DNA from: Bacillota bacterium
GTDB taxonomy: Bacteria > Bacillota > Bacilli > Paenibacillales > NBRC-103111
Reading direction: 5' to 3'
DNA: 64,000 bases
Assembly (NCBI GenBank): GCA_023386955.1
Contig: JAEWIS010000043.1
Location: 1 to 64,000 of the forward strand
Position 1 is the stretch's first letter, and each line of letters opens with the position of its first letter. The notes beneath the pieces are model-generated. The model saw only the letters and a list, made by a program, of their open reading frames with translations, did not search any database and was not told where the DNA came from. A program made the translations under genes and the position numbers. Shown here piece by piece: positions 26,755 to 35,707 of this stretch.

Positions 26755-26885
26755 GAAATCAGCGGCTTGTGAAGCAAAATTTGCTTGATGTTGGCGGGGG
26801 GCGGGACTTTTGGAGCTGTAGGGAGTTAGTAGCAGGATAGACATGTGGCGGCTATAGGAAGTCGGCTGCGGGGAACGCGAGAATT

Positions 26886-27070
26886 TTAACGGAACTGAGC
26901 GACTCTTAAACGGCAAAAATCCCCTTTGAGGTTTTTTAACGGAACTATCCGACTCTTAGAGGCATTTTTAAGGTCTTAATCCAGCTGAAAGTGACTCTAA
27001 GGGTCGCTGAGTTCCGTTAAAATTGAAATTTGTCCATTTTGATCCGCTAAGAGCTTCTCAGTTCCGCTAA
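26886..27070. repeat. 2+2 phased inverted repeat element (copy A)
   Basis: Forward units TTAACGGAACTGAGCGACTC (from 26886) and TTAACGGAACTATCCGACTC (from 26936) are 50 bp apart. Inverted units end in GTTCCGTTAA (27011-27020) and GTTCCGCTAA (27061-27070), again 50 bp apart. The whole is an imperfect inverted repeat of about 185 bp. It is the same type as copy B at 45123. The rest of the 26755-27173 gap holds nothing else that I recognise. Confidence 0.8.
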
Positions 27071-27173
27071 AGATCGGCCCCCCGCTCCTCCAACGCAAAA
27101 TAAGGCTGACATGCGGTAGATGCGCCTCCAACGCTACTCTTAGTTTCCGCATTTTACCACATTTACTTCCATA

Positions 27174-27334
27174 TACCTCAAGCTACCTCAAGCTACCTCA
27201 AGCTACCCCTATCTACCTCAAGTTACCTCTGGCACCTCTAGCTACCTCTAGTTACTCCCTGGTTACTCCCTAGTTACTTCGAGTTTCCCATGGTTACTCC
27301 TAGTCCCTTTTAGTCACAACTAGTCACTTCTATT
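27174..27334. repeat. 10-bp degenerate tandem repeat
   Basis: About 16 units. It begins with exact copies of TACCTCAAGC at 27174, 27184 and 27194, then decays (TACCTCTAGT, TACTCCCTGGT, CACAACTAGT). Two units are 11 bp and one is 9 bp; the others are 10. The array runs through the stop codon of the LysR gene. Period 10 is close to one helical turn. Confidence 0.8.
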
Positions 27335-28231
27335 AAAAGTCGCACACCGTTCCCCCCTGCCGTAACGCTCCAACACAAAGGCTCTGAAGCGGGAGGCGGC
27401 GGGAGGCAGCCAGCCGTCCCGCCTCCATGCGATACCGATTTGCCGCACACACCCCGATCCGGCAATAGGACGCTTCACTACCTGATCTCCGTAAGGATTG
27501 CGAATATCCGGCAAGAGCGACACCCCGAGCCCCGCGGCCACCAGACCCAGCGCCGTCATCACCTCCTCCCCCTCGAATACAATCCGGGGAGTTGTCTGAA
27601 GCTGGCCGAACAGCTGGTCGGTTATCGTCCGCAAGCCGTAGCCCTGTTTCATGGCGATAAACGGAGTCTGGGCCAGCTCACTCACCTGGACTTCCTCTTG
27701 CTGAGCCAAGGGATGACTGTGAGGAAGATACGCAAACAGATGCTCCTCCCACAGCTCCGCCCATTCGATGCCTTTTCTGGTTTCGGTCATGGAGGAAATG
27801 ACCATATCCACCTCCCCCTGCTCCAGCCGGTCCAGCATCATCCGGGTGGAGTCCTGGAACAGCTGGAAAGTGATCCGCGGCCACACGGCCGTATAGGCGC
27901 TTAAGATATCCGGTACAGCCGTCAGCCCCAGGGATTTCAGGAAAGAGAGGGACACGGTGCCGCCTTCCGGGTCCAGGGCTTGATGGAGCTCCGCCTTCCC
28001 GGCTTCAATCTCGGCTAACACCCGTTCCACCCGCAGGGCGAACTGCGCTCCGTACCGGTTCAACCGCACCGTGCGCCCGTCCCGGTCCAGCAGCGGCACA
28101 CCCAGCTCCGCCTCCAGCTTGGCGATGGACCGGCTGAGTGCCGGCTGGGACATCATTAGCGCCTCTGCCGCCCGTGTGAAATGCTGAACCTTGGCTATTG
28201 TGGCGAAGTGCTCCAGCTGCTGCCATTCCAA
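27320..28231 (-). CDS. LysR-family transcriptional regulator
   Basis: A 303-residue regulator. The winged HTH is at residues 1-60 (EWQQLEHFATIAKVQHFTRAAEALMMSQPALSRSIAKLE in part), followed by the co-inducer-binding domain from about residue 90. The TTG at 28231 is chosen, 8 bp after GGAGG; an ATG five codons earlier contains that site. The final residues (CATFNRSD) are encoded inside the 10-bp tandem repeat, so the tail may have been replaced or lengthened by it. It is divergent from the TauE-type exporter gene and probably regulates it. Confidence 0.87.
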   Translation of the reverse strand: MEWQQLEHFATIAKVQHFTRAAEALMMSQPALSRSIAKLEAELGVPLLDRDGRTVRLNRYGAQFALRVERVLAEIEAGKAELHQALDPEGGTVSLSFLKSLGLTAVPDILSAYTAVWPRITFQLFQDSTRMMLDRLEQGEVDMVISSMTETRKGIEWAELWEEHLFAYLPHSHPLAQQEEVQVSELAQTPFIAMKQGYGLRTITDQLFGQLQTTPRIVFEGEEVMTALGLVAAGLGVSLLPDIRNPYGDQVVKRPIAGSGCVRQIGIAWRRDGWLPPAASRFRAFVLERYGRGERCATFNRSD

Positions 28232-28381
28232 CGTGACCGCCTCCATGTTTTTTATGCATGTATGTTATGATTATCCTGCATTAGACTTCTCCCGGCCGTG
28301 CTTTTACAATCGGTACTAGGCCGTATTTGTAAACACGGCTTCGATAAATCAGCCGGCTTACGTACAGGGAGGAAGTCTGTT

Positions 28382-29137
28382 TTGGAAACTGTAGCTCTAA
28401 TCATGGTTATGTTATTAGTCGGCCTGCTTCTGGGCTTCGTAGGAGCAGGAGGCTCCGGTTTTATGATAGCTGTGCTTACCGTAGGCTTCGGCTATCCCAT
28501 CCATGTCGCCATGGGGACTGCCATTGCAGCCATGATGTTCACATCCTTGTCCGGCATGCTCAGCCAGCTTCGCCAGCAGAACACGGACATCGCCACCGGC
28601 ATTCTGGTGGGAATCACCGGGGCATTGGGCTCCTGGGTGGGGTCCGGCATCGCCTTCACTATTCCGGAGAGCGCCATGAAATGGTGCACCTCGGGAATGC
28701 TGGTGCTGTCTGGCCTGGCATTATGGCTGAAGCTCTCCATGTCTTCCCGGGACAAAGAGGGACAAAATCCCATCCACTCCCCTGCCCGCAGAAGGATAAC
28801 CGCCGTTTGTGTCGGCTTAACGGTGGGGATGCTCACCGGCACCTTCGGCATCGGCTCCACCCCCTTCATCCAGTTGGGGTTGATGCTGCTCCTAGGACTC
28901 AGCATGCGCAGAGCCGCAGGCACCTCCATGCTGATCATCCTGTTCGTCGCAGCTGCGGGATCCGTAGGCTATTTTCAGGCGGGCAGTCTGAATGTGCCGC
29001 TTCTCTTCACCGTCTTGGCCGGCTCCATGACCGGCTCTTACATCGGCGCCCGGTTTACCAAACGCGCTCCTGCGGCACTGCTCAAAACCGGTATGGTGGC
29101 CACTCCTATTGCCGCCGCATTTTTGCTTCTTTTATAA
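28382..29137 (+). CDS. TauE/SafE-family anion exporter
   Basis: A 251-residue membrane protein with about eight hydrophobic segments, of the TauE/SafE (DUF81) family, linked to export of sulfite, sulfoacetate or related anions. The two half-repeats are seen as LVGLLLGFVGAGGSGFMIAVL at the start and VGLTVGMLTGTFGIGSTPFIQLGL in the middle. The TTG at 28382 is chosen because GGGAGG lies 9 bp upstream. The carboxylesterase gene follows after 29 bp and probably shares the transcript. The actual anion is unknown. Confidence 0.85.
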   Translation: METVALIMVMLLVGLLLGFVGAGGSGFMIAVLTVGFGYPIHVAMGTAIAAMMFTSLSGMLSQLRQQNTDIATGILVGITGALGSWVGSGIAFTIPESAMKWCTSGMLVLSGLALWLKLSMSSRDKEGQNPIHSPARRRITAVCVGLTVGMLTGTFGIGSTPFIQLGLMLLLGLSMRRAAGTSMLIILFVAAAGSVGYFQAGSLNVPLLFTVLAGSMTGSYIGARFTKRAPAALLKTGMVATPIAAAFLLLL

Positions 29138-29166
29138 ACCAATTTCTTCCGATGGAGGATGCCATC

Positions 29167-30642
29167 ATGCCTATAGAAAAACCGATGGACCAGAATCTGC
29201 GCATCGAAACCGCATATGGTTGGGTCCAGGGAATCCGGGACGGAAACGTCTGCGCTTTTTTAGGTCTGCCGTATGCGGCGACACCGGCAGGGGCCGACTC
29301 CCGGTTTAAGCCCCCTCTTCCACCCCAGCCGTGGAGCGGCGTACGGAAGGCCGATGCCTTCGGGTCAACAGCCCCCCAGCCCAATCCGCTGCCCTATAAC
29401 TCCATCCAGTCGGAGGACTGCCTCACCCTGAATATCTGGACGGACAACACGGATAAGCCAGAACGTCCGGTATTGGTCTATATCCATGGCGGCGGCTTCA
29501 CCTCCGGCTCAGGCTCCAATCCCTCCTTTAACGGCAGAACATTCGCGGAAAACGGTGGTGTGGTTGCCGTTACGCTGAATTACCGTCTGGGCATGCTGGG
29601 TTTTCTGGATTTGTCCTCCGTATGGGGTGGAGATTACCGGACCTCGGGCAATACAGGCTTGCTGGATATCATCGCCGCCCTGCAATGGATCCGCGAAAAC
29701 ATTGGCTCTTTCGGCGGCAACCCTAACCGGGTCACCGTCATGGGCCAATCGGCCGGTGCCAAATGCGTCGGCGCCCTGCTTTGCGCCCCGCCGGCGGAGG
29801 GGCTGTTCCACCGGGCCATTGCCATCAGCGGCTCCGTGCAGGCAGTGCGCGATCAGGGCACCTCGGCAGAGCTGACCGAGCGGTTTCTCCATCAAGCGGG
29901 CCTAAGCGCCTTGACAGCAAACCGCCTTCTCACCATGCCTGCTCAAGAGCTGATGGCGCTGCAGCAGGACTGGGTGAAGGATCTGCGCGGCGTCCATTAT
30001 TTCGGCCCCGTTATCGACGGGCACACCCTCAAAACACAGCCCCTGGAGGAGCTGGCCCGTCTTGGCCGCACCCTGCCGCCTCTGTTGATCGGCACCTCCC
30101 GCAACGAAACCGCCGGGTTTATTGCCGGCGATACCATTATGCAGCGTCCTTCCCTCGAGGTGCTCGAGCACATCTTCGGGCGGAATGCCGGTGCAGTACA
30201 GGCGGCGTATGAGCGGCACAGCGGCTTGCCACTGGAAGGCGGCAGCCCCAACAGGGCCGTCTGGGAAGCCGTGATGACGGACTACATGTACCGGATCGCC
30301 GCCATCCGGACAGCGGAGGCTTATGCAGCAGCCGGAGCTCCCGTCTGGCTGTACCGCTTTGATGCGGGAGGCCCCCAAGGAGCCGGACATGGCAGCGAAC
30401 GCCCGTATATCTGGCATAACGGCTTCCAGCCGGCCCGGGCCGCTTTGGCGGAGCGGATGCATCAAGCCTGGATCCGTTTTATCCACGGCAGCGAGCCGGA
30501 GGCGGCCGGGTCAGCAGCGTCTTGGCCCCCATTCGAGCGGACCAACCGCCGCATCCTGCTGTTTAATGATCCCTGCTGCATATCCGGTTTGAAGGATGTC
30601 CTGAACGATCCGGATTTCCCCATGCAGTCCCTTGTTCTATAA
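29167..30642 (+). CDS. Type B carboxylesterase
   Basis: A 491-residue alpha/beta hydrolase resembling para-nitrobenzyl esterases. The nucleophile elbow is VTVMGQSAGAKCVG (Ser near residue 198). The oxyanion region is VYIHGGGFTSGSGS. The N-terminal YGWVQGIRDGNVCAFLGLPYA and the EDCLTLNIW motif are diagnostic of the type B family. The ATG at 29167 is chosen, 8 bp after GGAGG; a frame reaching to 28681 overlaps TauE. There is no signal peptide, so it should be cytoplasmic. The substrate is unknown; it follows the TauE gene closely. Confidence 0.88.
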   Translation: MPIEKPMDQNLRIETAYGWVQGIRDGNVCAFLGLPYAATPAGADSRFKPPLPPQPWSGVRKADAFGSTAPQPNPLPYNSIQSEDCLTLNIWTDNTDKPERPVLVYIHGGGFTSGSGSNPSFNGRTFAENGGVVAVTLNYRLGMLGFLDLSSVWGGDYRTSGNTGLLDIIAALQWIRENIGSFGGNPNRVTVMGQSAGAKCVGALLCAPPAEGLFHRAIAISGSVQAVRDQGTSAELTERFLHQAGLSALTANRLLTMPAQELMALQQDWVKDLRGVHYFGPVIDGHTLKTQPLEELARLGRTLPPLLIGTSRNETAGFIAGDTIMQRPSLEVLEHIFGRNAGAVQAAYERHSGLPLEGGSPNRAVWEAVMTDYMYRIAAIRTAEAYAAAGAPVWLYRFDAGGPQGAGHGSERPYIWHNGFQPARAALAERMHQAWIRFIHGSEPEAAGSAASWPPFERTNRRILLFNDPCCISGLKDVLNDPDFPMQSLVL

Positions 30643-30684
30643 TCTGACTACATTATATACGTCATGCTTAGAATCCAAAACAAA

Positions 30685-30722
30685 CCGGGCCATACCAACC
30701 TTGAAAGGAGGGTATGACCCGG
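30685..30722. terminator. Terminator between carboxylesterase and lyase genes
   Basis: Hairpin with arms CCGGGCCATACC and GGTATGACCCGG. On the minus strand it is followed by TTTGTTTT, so it mainly serves the beta-helix lyase gene. Confidence 0.75.
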
Positions 30723-30731
30723 CTTTTCCGT

Positions 30732-32189
30732 TTATCGGAGCATCCGTCTCCGCAATTGGGCCTGGTACAGATTCACAGGCTGGATACACCCGCCGGCAGG
30801 TTGCGGTTCCATCCAACGTCCATCCGTCAGGCATGAAGGGGCTTCCCCCGTGGGATAACCCACCAAATTCAGGGAGGCGGGAGCGAAACCCTCCGGGTAA
30901 GGCTGAAGCTGCTTGGCGTAGATGTTCCAGAAGGTTTCCCTCGCGGCACAATGTCTGCCCAGTGCGGCCCCGCCTCCGCTTTTCCACAGTCGGGTTCCGG
31001 CACCTGCATCAATATCCGTAAACAAATTGGCATAGGGCGCCCGTTTGTGGTGATCGAAGCACAGGTCCACCCCTCGCCCGCCGGCAAAAACATTGCCAGC
31101 GCACTTGCTGACAGAAATATCATGGATGAAAGAGCAGCGGTAATCGAAGGATTCCACGAGATTATCGTCCCCGTACACGTAGATGCCGTGATGGCCTGTA
31201 CAGCCGCTGACCAAGTCAGGCTGACGGTGGGATTCCATAACGAGATTCCGCACCGTGCAGAAGCTCCCCTTCAGAATGATACCGCAATCCGAATTGCGGA
31301 TGGTGACGCCGTCAATCCAGCAATCCGAAGCCTGGGTAATGGCAATCCCGTTATACCCCAGCTCCCGGAAGTGTCCGGCATAAGGAACGTCGGGAAACTC
31401 CAGTGTTAAATCCTCGATCCCTACCTCCTCCACCGTTGGCCTGAACGGCCGGATTACCGGCTGCCATTCCGCTCTGACGTCAAAGCGCAGCGCCCGGTTT
31501 ATGGTAATGGAGTCTTCACCCACACTCACGATTTCTGCCACAAGACTGGCGCTGGTGCTGCCCCAGAGCTTATCCATATCCCCAGGATCGCCGCTGTATA
31601 GATGGGCTGCCAAGGAGTTGTCCGGGGTGTCCTCCTGGAAGACCTCAATCCGGTCTCCCGGCATCAGCCCTGTGGTGGAATCCACATAAAGCGTATGCTC
31701 CCCATAAGCCGCGTCCCGGACAATTGAAGCAACAACCACCCGACGGAACTCCCCGGCTATCGTGATCAACCCGCCGGACCAGGAATAATTGGAGGTCCGT
31801 TCCCCTGTGGTGGTGGCGCCCCAATCCGGACTGATGTCTGTCAGATGGCAGGTAAAATGCAGAGTCGTTTCCTCCTGCCCCGCTCCTCTAAGCACAACAC
31901 CGCTTCTATTCAACCGAAGCCGGCCTGAGAGCTTGTAGCATCCCGGAGGAATCCATAACACACCCGTTCCTATTTGCGCCAGTGCCCGCTCAAAAGCTTC
32001 AGTGTCATCCTGTTCACCGTCTCCTGCAGCGCCGAAGTCCCGGACATTGGCGGTTACCGCCGGCCGGGGGAGCTCCTTGTTCCCACAGCCGTAACCGGCA
32101 TACGAAAAATCCGGCAGACGCCCCTCCGGCTTCCACAGCTCGCCGTTCTCTCCCCAGAGAGGAGAGGTCAGCATTCCCTTTGTCTCCAT
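30732..32189 (-). CDS. Pectate_lyase_3-type beta-helix protein
   Basis: A 485-residue predicted right-handed beta-helix protein. The N-terminal signature VTANVRDFGAAGDGEQDDTEAFERAL at about residues 45-70, followed by VLWIPPGCYKL, is the Pectate_lyase_3/GH28-like entry. Beta-helix repeats continue with WIDGVTIRNSDCGIILKGS and HHGIYVYGDDNLVESFDY. No signal peptide is visible. The catalytic residues cannot be assigned by eye, so it could be a lyase, a hydrolase or an epimerase. It is the last gene of the pectin locus; its start has GGGGTG upstream. Confidence 0.75.
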   Translation of the reverse strand: METKGMLTSPLWGENGELWKPEGRLPDFSYAGYGCGNKELPRPAVTANVRDFGAAGDGEQDDTEAFERALAQIGTGVLWIPPGCYKLSGRLRLNRSGVVLRGAGQEETTLHFTCHLTDISPDWGATTTGERTSNYSWSGGLITIAGEFRRVVVASIVRDAAYGEHTLYVDSTTGLMPGDRIEVFQEDTPDNSLAAHLYSGDPGDMDKLWGSTSASLVAEIVSVGEDSITINRALRFDVRAEWQPVIRPFRPTVEEVGIEDLTLEFPDVPYAGHFRELGYNGIAITQASDCWIDGVTIRNSDCGIILKGSFCTVRNLVMESHRQPDLVSGCTGHHGIYVYGDDNLVESFDYRCSFIHDISVSKCAGNVFAGGRGVDLCFDHHKRAPYANLFTDIDAGAGTRLWKSGGGAALGRHCAARETFWNIYAKQLQPYPEGFAPASLNLVGYPTGEAPSCLTDGRWMEPQPAGGCIQPVNLYQAQLRRRMLR

Positions 32190-32304
32190 TTGCCCAAAAC
32201 ACCCCTTTATGAATGATGCAAACGGCAGCCTCCGTCCGGAGACGAAAGCTGCCCTTTTCCATTATATACTCCTCCAACGTTCCATGGCAGCGCTATCAGA
32301 GGAA

Positions 32305-35300
32305 TTACGGCGCCACCGTTACTTGAATCCGGGCTTCAGCACCTTTGAAGACAGCGACAATCTCCGTAACACCTGCATATAACCCTTGTACTACCGCTCC
32401 AGCCCCACGGGATTGCAGCAGCCTGGCGATAGACGCGTCTTCGCTGTACCAGATGACCGCTTCCGGATCACTTACCGGATTGCCCTGCTCATCCAGCACC
32501 TGCGCCAGCAGACTTTGCTGTTCCAGCAATCCCAGGTTCAGCGGAGCCGCTTGAAGCTGGACCGTATAAGGAGCTGTGTTGGGACCGGGATAATGGTATC
32601 CCTTGGAGCTGCCGAAGGCCTGGCTGTTAAAATCGGCACTGCCGCCCTCCCACTCCGCATTGGTTCCGTTCACGAACTGCGGGTCTGTGCCTTTTACCCC
32701 CTGCACATATTCATCGTTACGGATGGATTCCAGACTTCCACTGACCACATGAAACAAATTTGTGCCGTTGGTTTTGGCGATAATCGAGTCATAAATCCGA
32801 ACCTGGTTCGCTTCCTCCAGCATCACTTCCGCATGCTGGTTGTTGAAGAAGGTGCTGAAATACGCATCCAGCCTGCCGTTGCCGCCGACCCACAGCCCCA
32901 CGGAATCGCCGCTGCCCCCACGCTTGAAGGAATACCCGCTCACCGTACGGATGAAGGTAGCCTTATCCGCTGACCAATAGCGGTAATTGCGCTTGTTGCC
33001 GAAGGATACGGTATCGATGAGCACCGGATTCCGGGACTTGTCATCCCAGCCACCGTCGGTGTTATCGAAGGCTTTGCTGCGCAGATAGGTGATGTTGTAG
33101 GCCGCCCGCTCAGCAGTAAAGCCGTCGCCGTTCCAATAGCTTCCCGCATCGTCCTGATGCCAGCTGTTGCGGCTCACCACATCCTGGAACACAATATCAT
33201 GCTCGAAAATATAGTCGGACTCCGCCGGAGAATTGCCGATCCGGAAGCCCATGGGGAAGTTGCCCGGCGCCCAGTTGGCCTGCCCGCCCGCATCCGCGTC
33301 CACACCGATAACGGCGGCCATATAATTGCCGTTGCGGAAGCGGACTGCACTCTTCGTATAGTTGGTATATTCCCCGCCCTTTATGAGAATATCATGTGTG
33401 CCAACTGCAGGGTTGGAACGCGTGGCCCTGCCCCAGAAGTAGATGCCGTCGCTCATGTCATGCACATCCACATCGAACACCCGGATACCCTCATGCTGGC
33501 CGTTGACATAGATACCGTAGAAATAATTGCGGATAACAATATTTTCAATCTGCCAATAGCTGACGCCCAAGGGAGCGTTGATCAAGGAGCGCTGCAGCTG
33601 ATTAGCCAGGGTATAATCCCCCTGGAACACCGGCTTGCCGGCGCCGGTATCCACTCCCGCCAGCTTCTTCATATGCAGAAGATCCAGCCCGCCTCCGGTC
33701 AGGTTCAACGTCTGGGGAACTGTATAGGTGCCGCTCCCCACATAAAGGGTGTTGATCTTGCCAGTTGCTTCCCAGGCTGCCTGCAATCCTCCCTCCAGGT
33801 CGCCTTGGAAGGCGTTGGCCCAGCTGCTGCCGTCCTTTGCCCCAGCTCCAGACGGCGTCACATAACGGTCCACCTGCAGCGGCTCTGTTGGCGGAACTGG
33901 AGGTGTACCCACCGTAGCAGCGGACAGGACTAACTCGCCGTAGCCCATGGTGTTCTTGTAGTTGTCGGCAATGCCGGACCATACCAGCTGGCCCTCCCGC
34001 GTGCCGCCGTTATCATCATCATTGACCGCCAGATCGAAGCCCAGGGTTAAACCGGCGGCCGGAGTCAAACCGAGGTTCTTCCACGGAATGGCAAGCTCCA
34101 CGCTGTAGCCTCCGCCGGCTGCTGCCGAGGCATGCTTAACCCCAACCGTTTCGCTCAGCCGTTCAAAGAAAGCCGTGTCATTATACCCCTTGCGGAAATG
34201 CCAGTCATGAATATCCAGGAGGGAGCCACGGCTGTAGTCCGCATCCAGGAACACCTCCACGGAATCATCATCGTAGGCATCCTTGGAATCATTCAACGGA
34301 TGGGCATCCGTAACCTGTACACCGACATACAGATAATCCGCATCATACAGGGTGCCGAACATCACTGAGTTATCCGTGGTCCCCAGCACTGTTTTCCGGG
34401 CAGTCCGGTTGATCTGCCATACGGCTTCATCCAGTATTCCATCAGCCGCAATGGGACTTAACGTACGCAGCGTATCCAAAGGGGTTTCCGGCACAAGCTC
34501 TTGTACTGTCACCGGAACGGTGGCCGACAGAGAATCGTATGCGGCCTGGATCATGGTGCTGCCCGCCCCTACTCCGGTCACCACTCCGCTGGAGCTAACC
34601 ACGGCCACGGAAGGATCGGTACTGGTCCAGATGCTTTGCAGACCGGTCATAGCCAAATTGCTTTGGTCATAAACGGTAGCCGTATACTGGCGGCTTTCAT
34701 CCTTCAACAGTACAGCATTCTGCGGAGCAGCTGTCATTCGGGTGGGGATCCGCTTGTCAACAACACGGACATTGTCCACAGCGTAGCTGCCCTTGCTGTA
34801 GCCGCCTACTGCAATCCGCCCCGATGGGAAGGTGGTGTCGGTTGCCGTTACCACAGGTACACCGTCCACATAGCCGGTAAGGGATGTGCCGTCCATCTCC
34901 AGCTTCAGCAGATAAGCGATGCCGGGATTTAAGGTCATGGAAAAGGAGGCCAGCGTGGTGCTGGTGCCGTTTACCATTTTATTGAGGATAACCGAATTGT
35001 TAGAGGTGTGAATCCGCAGCCCGTAATGGTTGTCCGCACTGCGGTATCTGCCGAGCACCCCCACCACATTATTCTCCGTGTAATTCTTCACCCATGCCTC
35101 CACCGAATAGCTGGTCCATGCGGAATCGCCCGCAGCCTGATAGCGAGTTGTAGAGCCGGAGGTATAGGTTTGTTTGAAAACCATCGTACTGCCGTCCGCC
35201 GCCACTGAATAACCGCCGGAGCCCGACCAGCCAGTGGAATTGCCATCCTCAAAATCATCGAAAAAAAGCACATTCTCGGATGCGGTATAAACCGCCGAGG

Positions 35301-35433
35301 TAACCGCCTCCAGAGCAGCTCCTTCTGTAACCGCTTTCTCATTTGCGTAAACAACAGGCAGCCCTGCCATGCTTAAGAGTATACCCATCGTCAATATCAC
35401 AGCTGTAAATCTTCTAAACCGAAACAGCTTCAT
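32305..35433 (-). CDS. Secreted multidomain beta-helix polysaccharide lyase (PL9-like)
   Basis: A 1042-residue secreted protein. A signal peptide (to about residue 30, ending VVYANE) is followed by a LamG/concanavalin-like domain (about 55-230), a Big_2 Ig-like domain (about 235-310), a CBM9-type carbohydrate-binding domain (about 325-510; DGILDEAVWQ, DADYLYVGVQVTDAHP), then the right-handed beta-helix (about 530-940) and a last Ig-like domain. The helix contains YWNGDGFTAERAAYNITY and KAFDNTDGGWDDK, which resemble the PL9 pectate lyase active-site region. It probably cleaves pectin or rhamnogalacturonan outside the cell. GGGGAGG lies upstream. A probable AraC-type operator is 114 bp before the start. 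Confidence 0.8.
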   Translation of the reverse strand: MKLFRFRRFTAVILTMGILLSMAGLPVVYANEKAVTEGAALEAVTSAVYTASENVLFFDDFEDGNSTGWSGSGGYSVAADGSTMVFKQTYTSGSTTRYQAAGDSAWTSYSVEAWVKNYTENNVVGVLGRYRSADNHYGLRIHTSNNSVILNKMVNGTSTTLASFSMTLNPGIAYLLKLEMDGTSLTGYVDGVPVVTATDTTFPSGRIAVGGYSKGSYAVDNVRVVDKRIPTRMTAAPQNAVLLKDESRQYTATVYDQSNLAMTGLQSIWTSTDPSVAVVSSSGVVTGVGAGSTMIQAAYDSLSATVPVTVQELVPETPLDTLRTLSPIAADGILDEAVWQINRTARKTVLGTTDNSVMFGTLYDADYLYVGVQVTDAHPLNDSKDAYDDDSVEVFLDADYSRGSLLDIHDWHFRKGYNDTAFFERLSETVGVKHASAAAGGGYSVELAIPWKNLGLTPAAGLTLGFDLAVNDDDNGGTREGQLVWSGIADNYKNTMGYGELVLSAATVGTPPVPPTEPLQVDRYVTPSGAGAKDGSSWANAFQGDLEGGLQAAWEATGKINTLYVGSGTYTVPQTLNLTGGGLDLLHMKKLAGVDTGAGKPVFQGDYTLANQLQRSLINAPLGVSYWQIENIVIRNYFYGIYVNGQHEGIRVFDVDVHDMSDGIYFWGRATRSNPAVGTHDILIKGGEYTNYTKSAVRFRNGNYMAAVIGVDADAGGQANWAPGNFPMGFRIGNSPAESDYIFEHDIVFQDVVSRNSWHQDDAGSYWNGDGFTAERAAYNITYLRSKAFDNTDGGWDDKSRNPVLIDTVSFGNKRNYRYWSADKATFIRTVSGYSFKRGGSGDSVGLWVGGNGRLDAYFSTFFNNQHAEVMLEEANQVRIYDSIIAKTNGTNLFHVVSGSLESIRNDEYVQGVKGTDPQFVNGTNAEWEGGSADFNSQAFGSSKGYHYPGPNTAPYTVQLQAAPLNLGLLEQQSLLAQVLDEQGNPVSDPEAVIWYSEDASIARLLQSRGAGAVVQGLYAGVTEIVAVFKGAEARIQVTVAP

Positions 35434-35526
35434 CCTTTCATTCCTCCCCTGCTAAGCAGAATAAAATGTGTACGTCCCCAGAAAATCCGGCATCCCTCCT
35501 CCGCAGCCTGACTTTCTTTCTGTTTT

Positions 35527-35570
35527 TATTCTCCGGCAAAGCTCCATGACCGTCTATATTCATTTCTTCA
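35527..35570 (-). promoter_or_regulatory. Operator-promoter of the PL9-like gene (24-bp motif, copy 1)
   Basis: The 24-bp sequence at 35547-35570 reads on the plus strand TGACCGTCTATA then TTCATTTCTTCA. It recurs at 41641 and 44675 with one to three changes. On the minus strand a -10-like AGAATA/GAGAAT lies 13-14 bp downstream. The motif thus takes the -35 position, as expected for an activator site. Confidence 0.65.
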
Positions 35571-35672
35571 TGAAACGCAAGGAATCGCCGATGCTGTCAC
35601 TTCTTCAGGTGGACCGATCATTTGGTAAGCACAGGACATTAAGTGCTTCCAAGACCTGCAAGCCACAACAGA

Positions 35673-35702
35673 AAGACCAGCCTGCAATCAGGCCGGTCTG
35701 TC
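35673..35702 (-). terminator. Terminator-like hairpin after the AraC gene
   Basis: Minus-strand hairpin with arms AGACCGGCCTG and CAGGCTGGTCT, followed by TTCTGTTGT. The T run is weak. Confidence 0.5.
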
Positions 35703-35707
35703 CATGC

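Noticed and set aside
26686..26916. N-terminal extension of NikR
   Set aside because: It would cover the operator; the family start is the ATG at 26685.
30632..31021. 129-codon plus-strand frame
   Set aside because: It is a shadow of the lyase gene and crosses a terminator.
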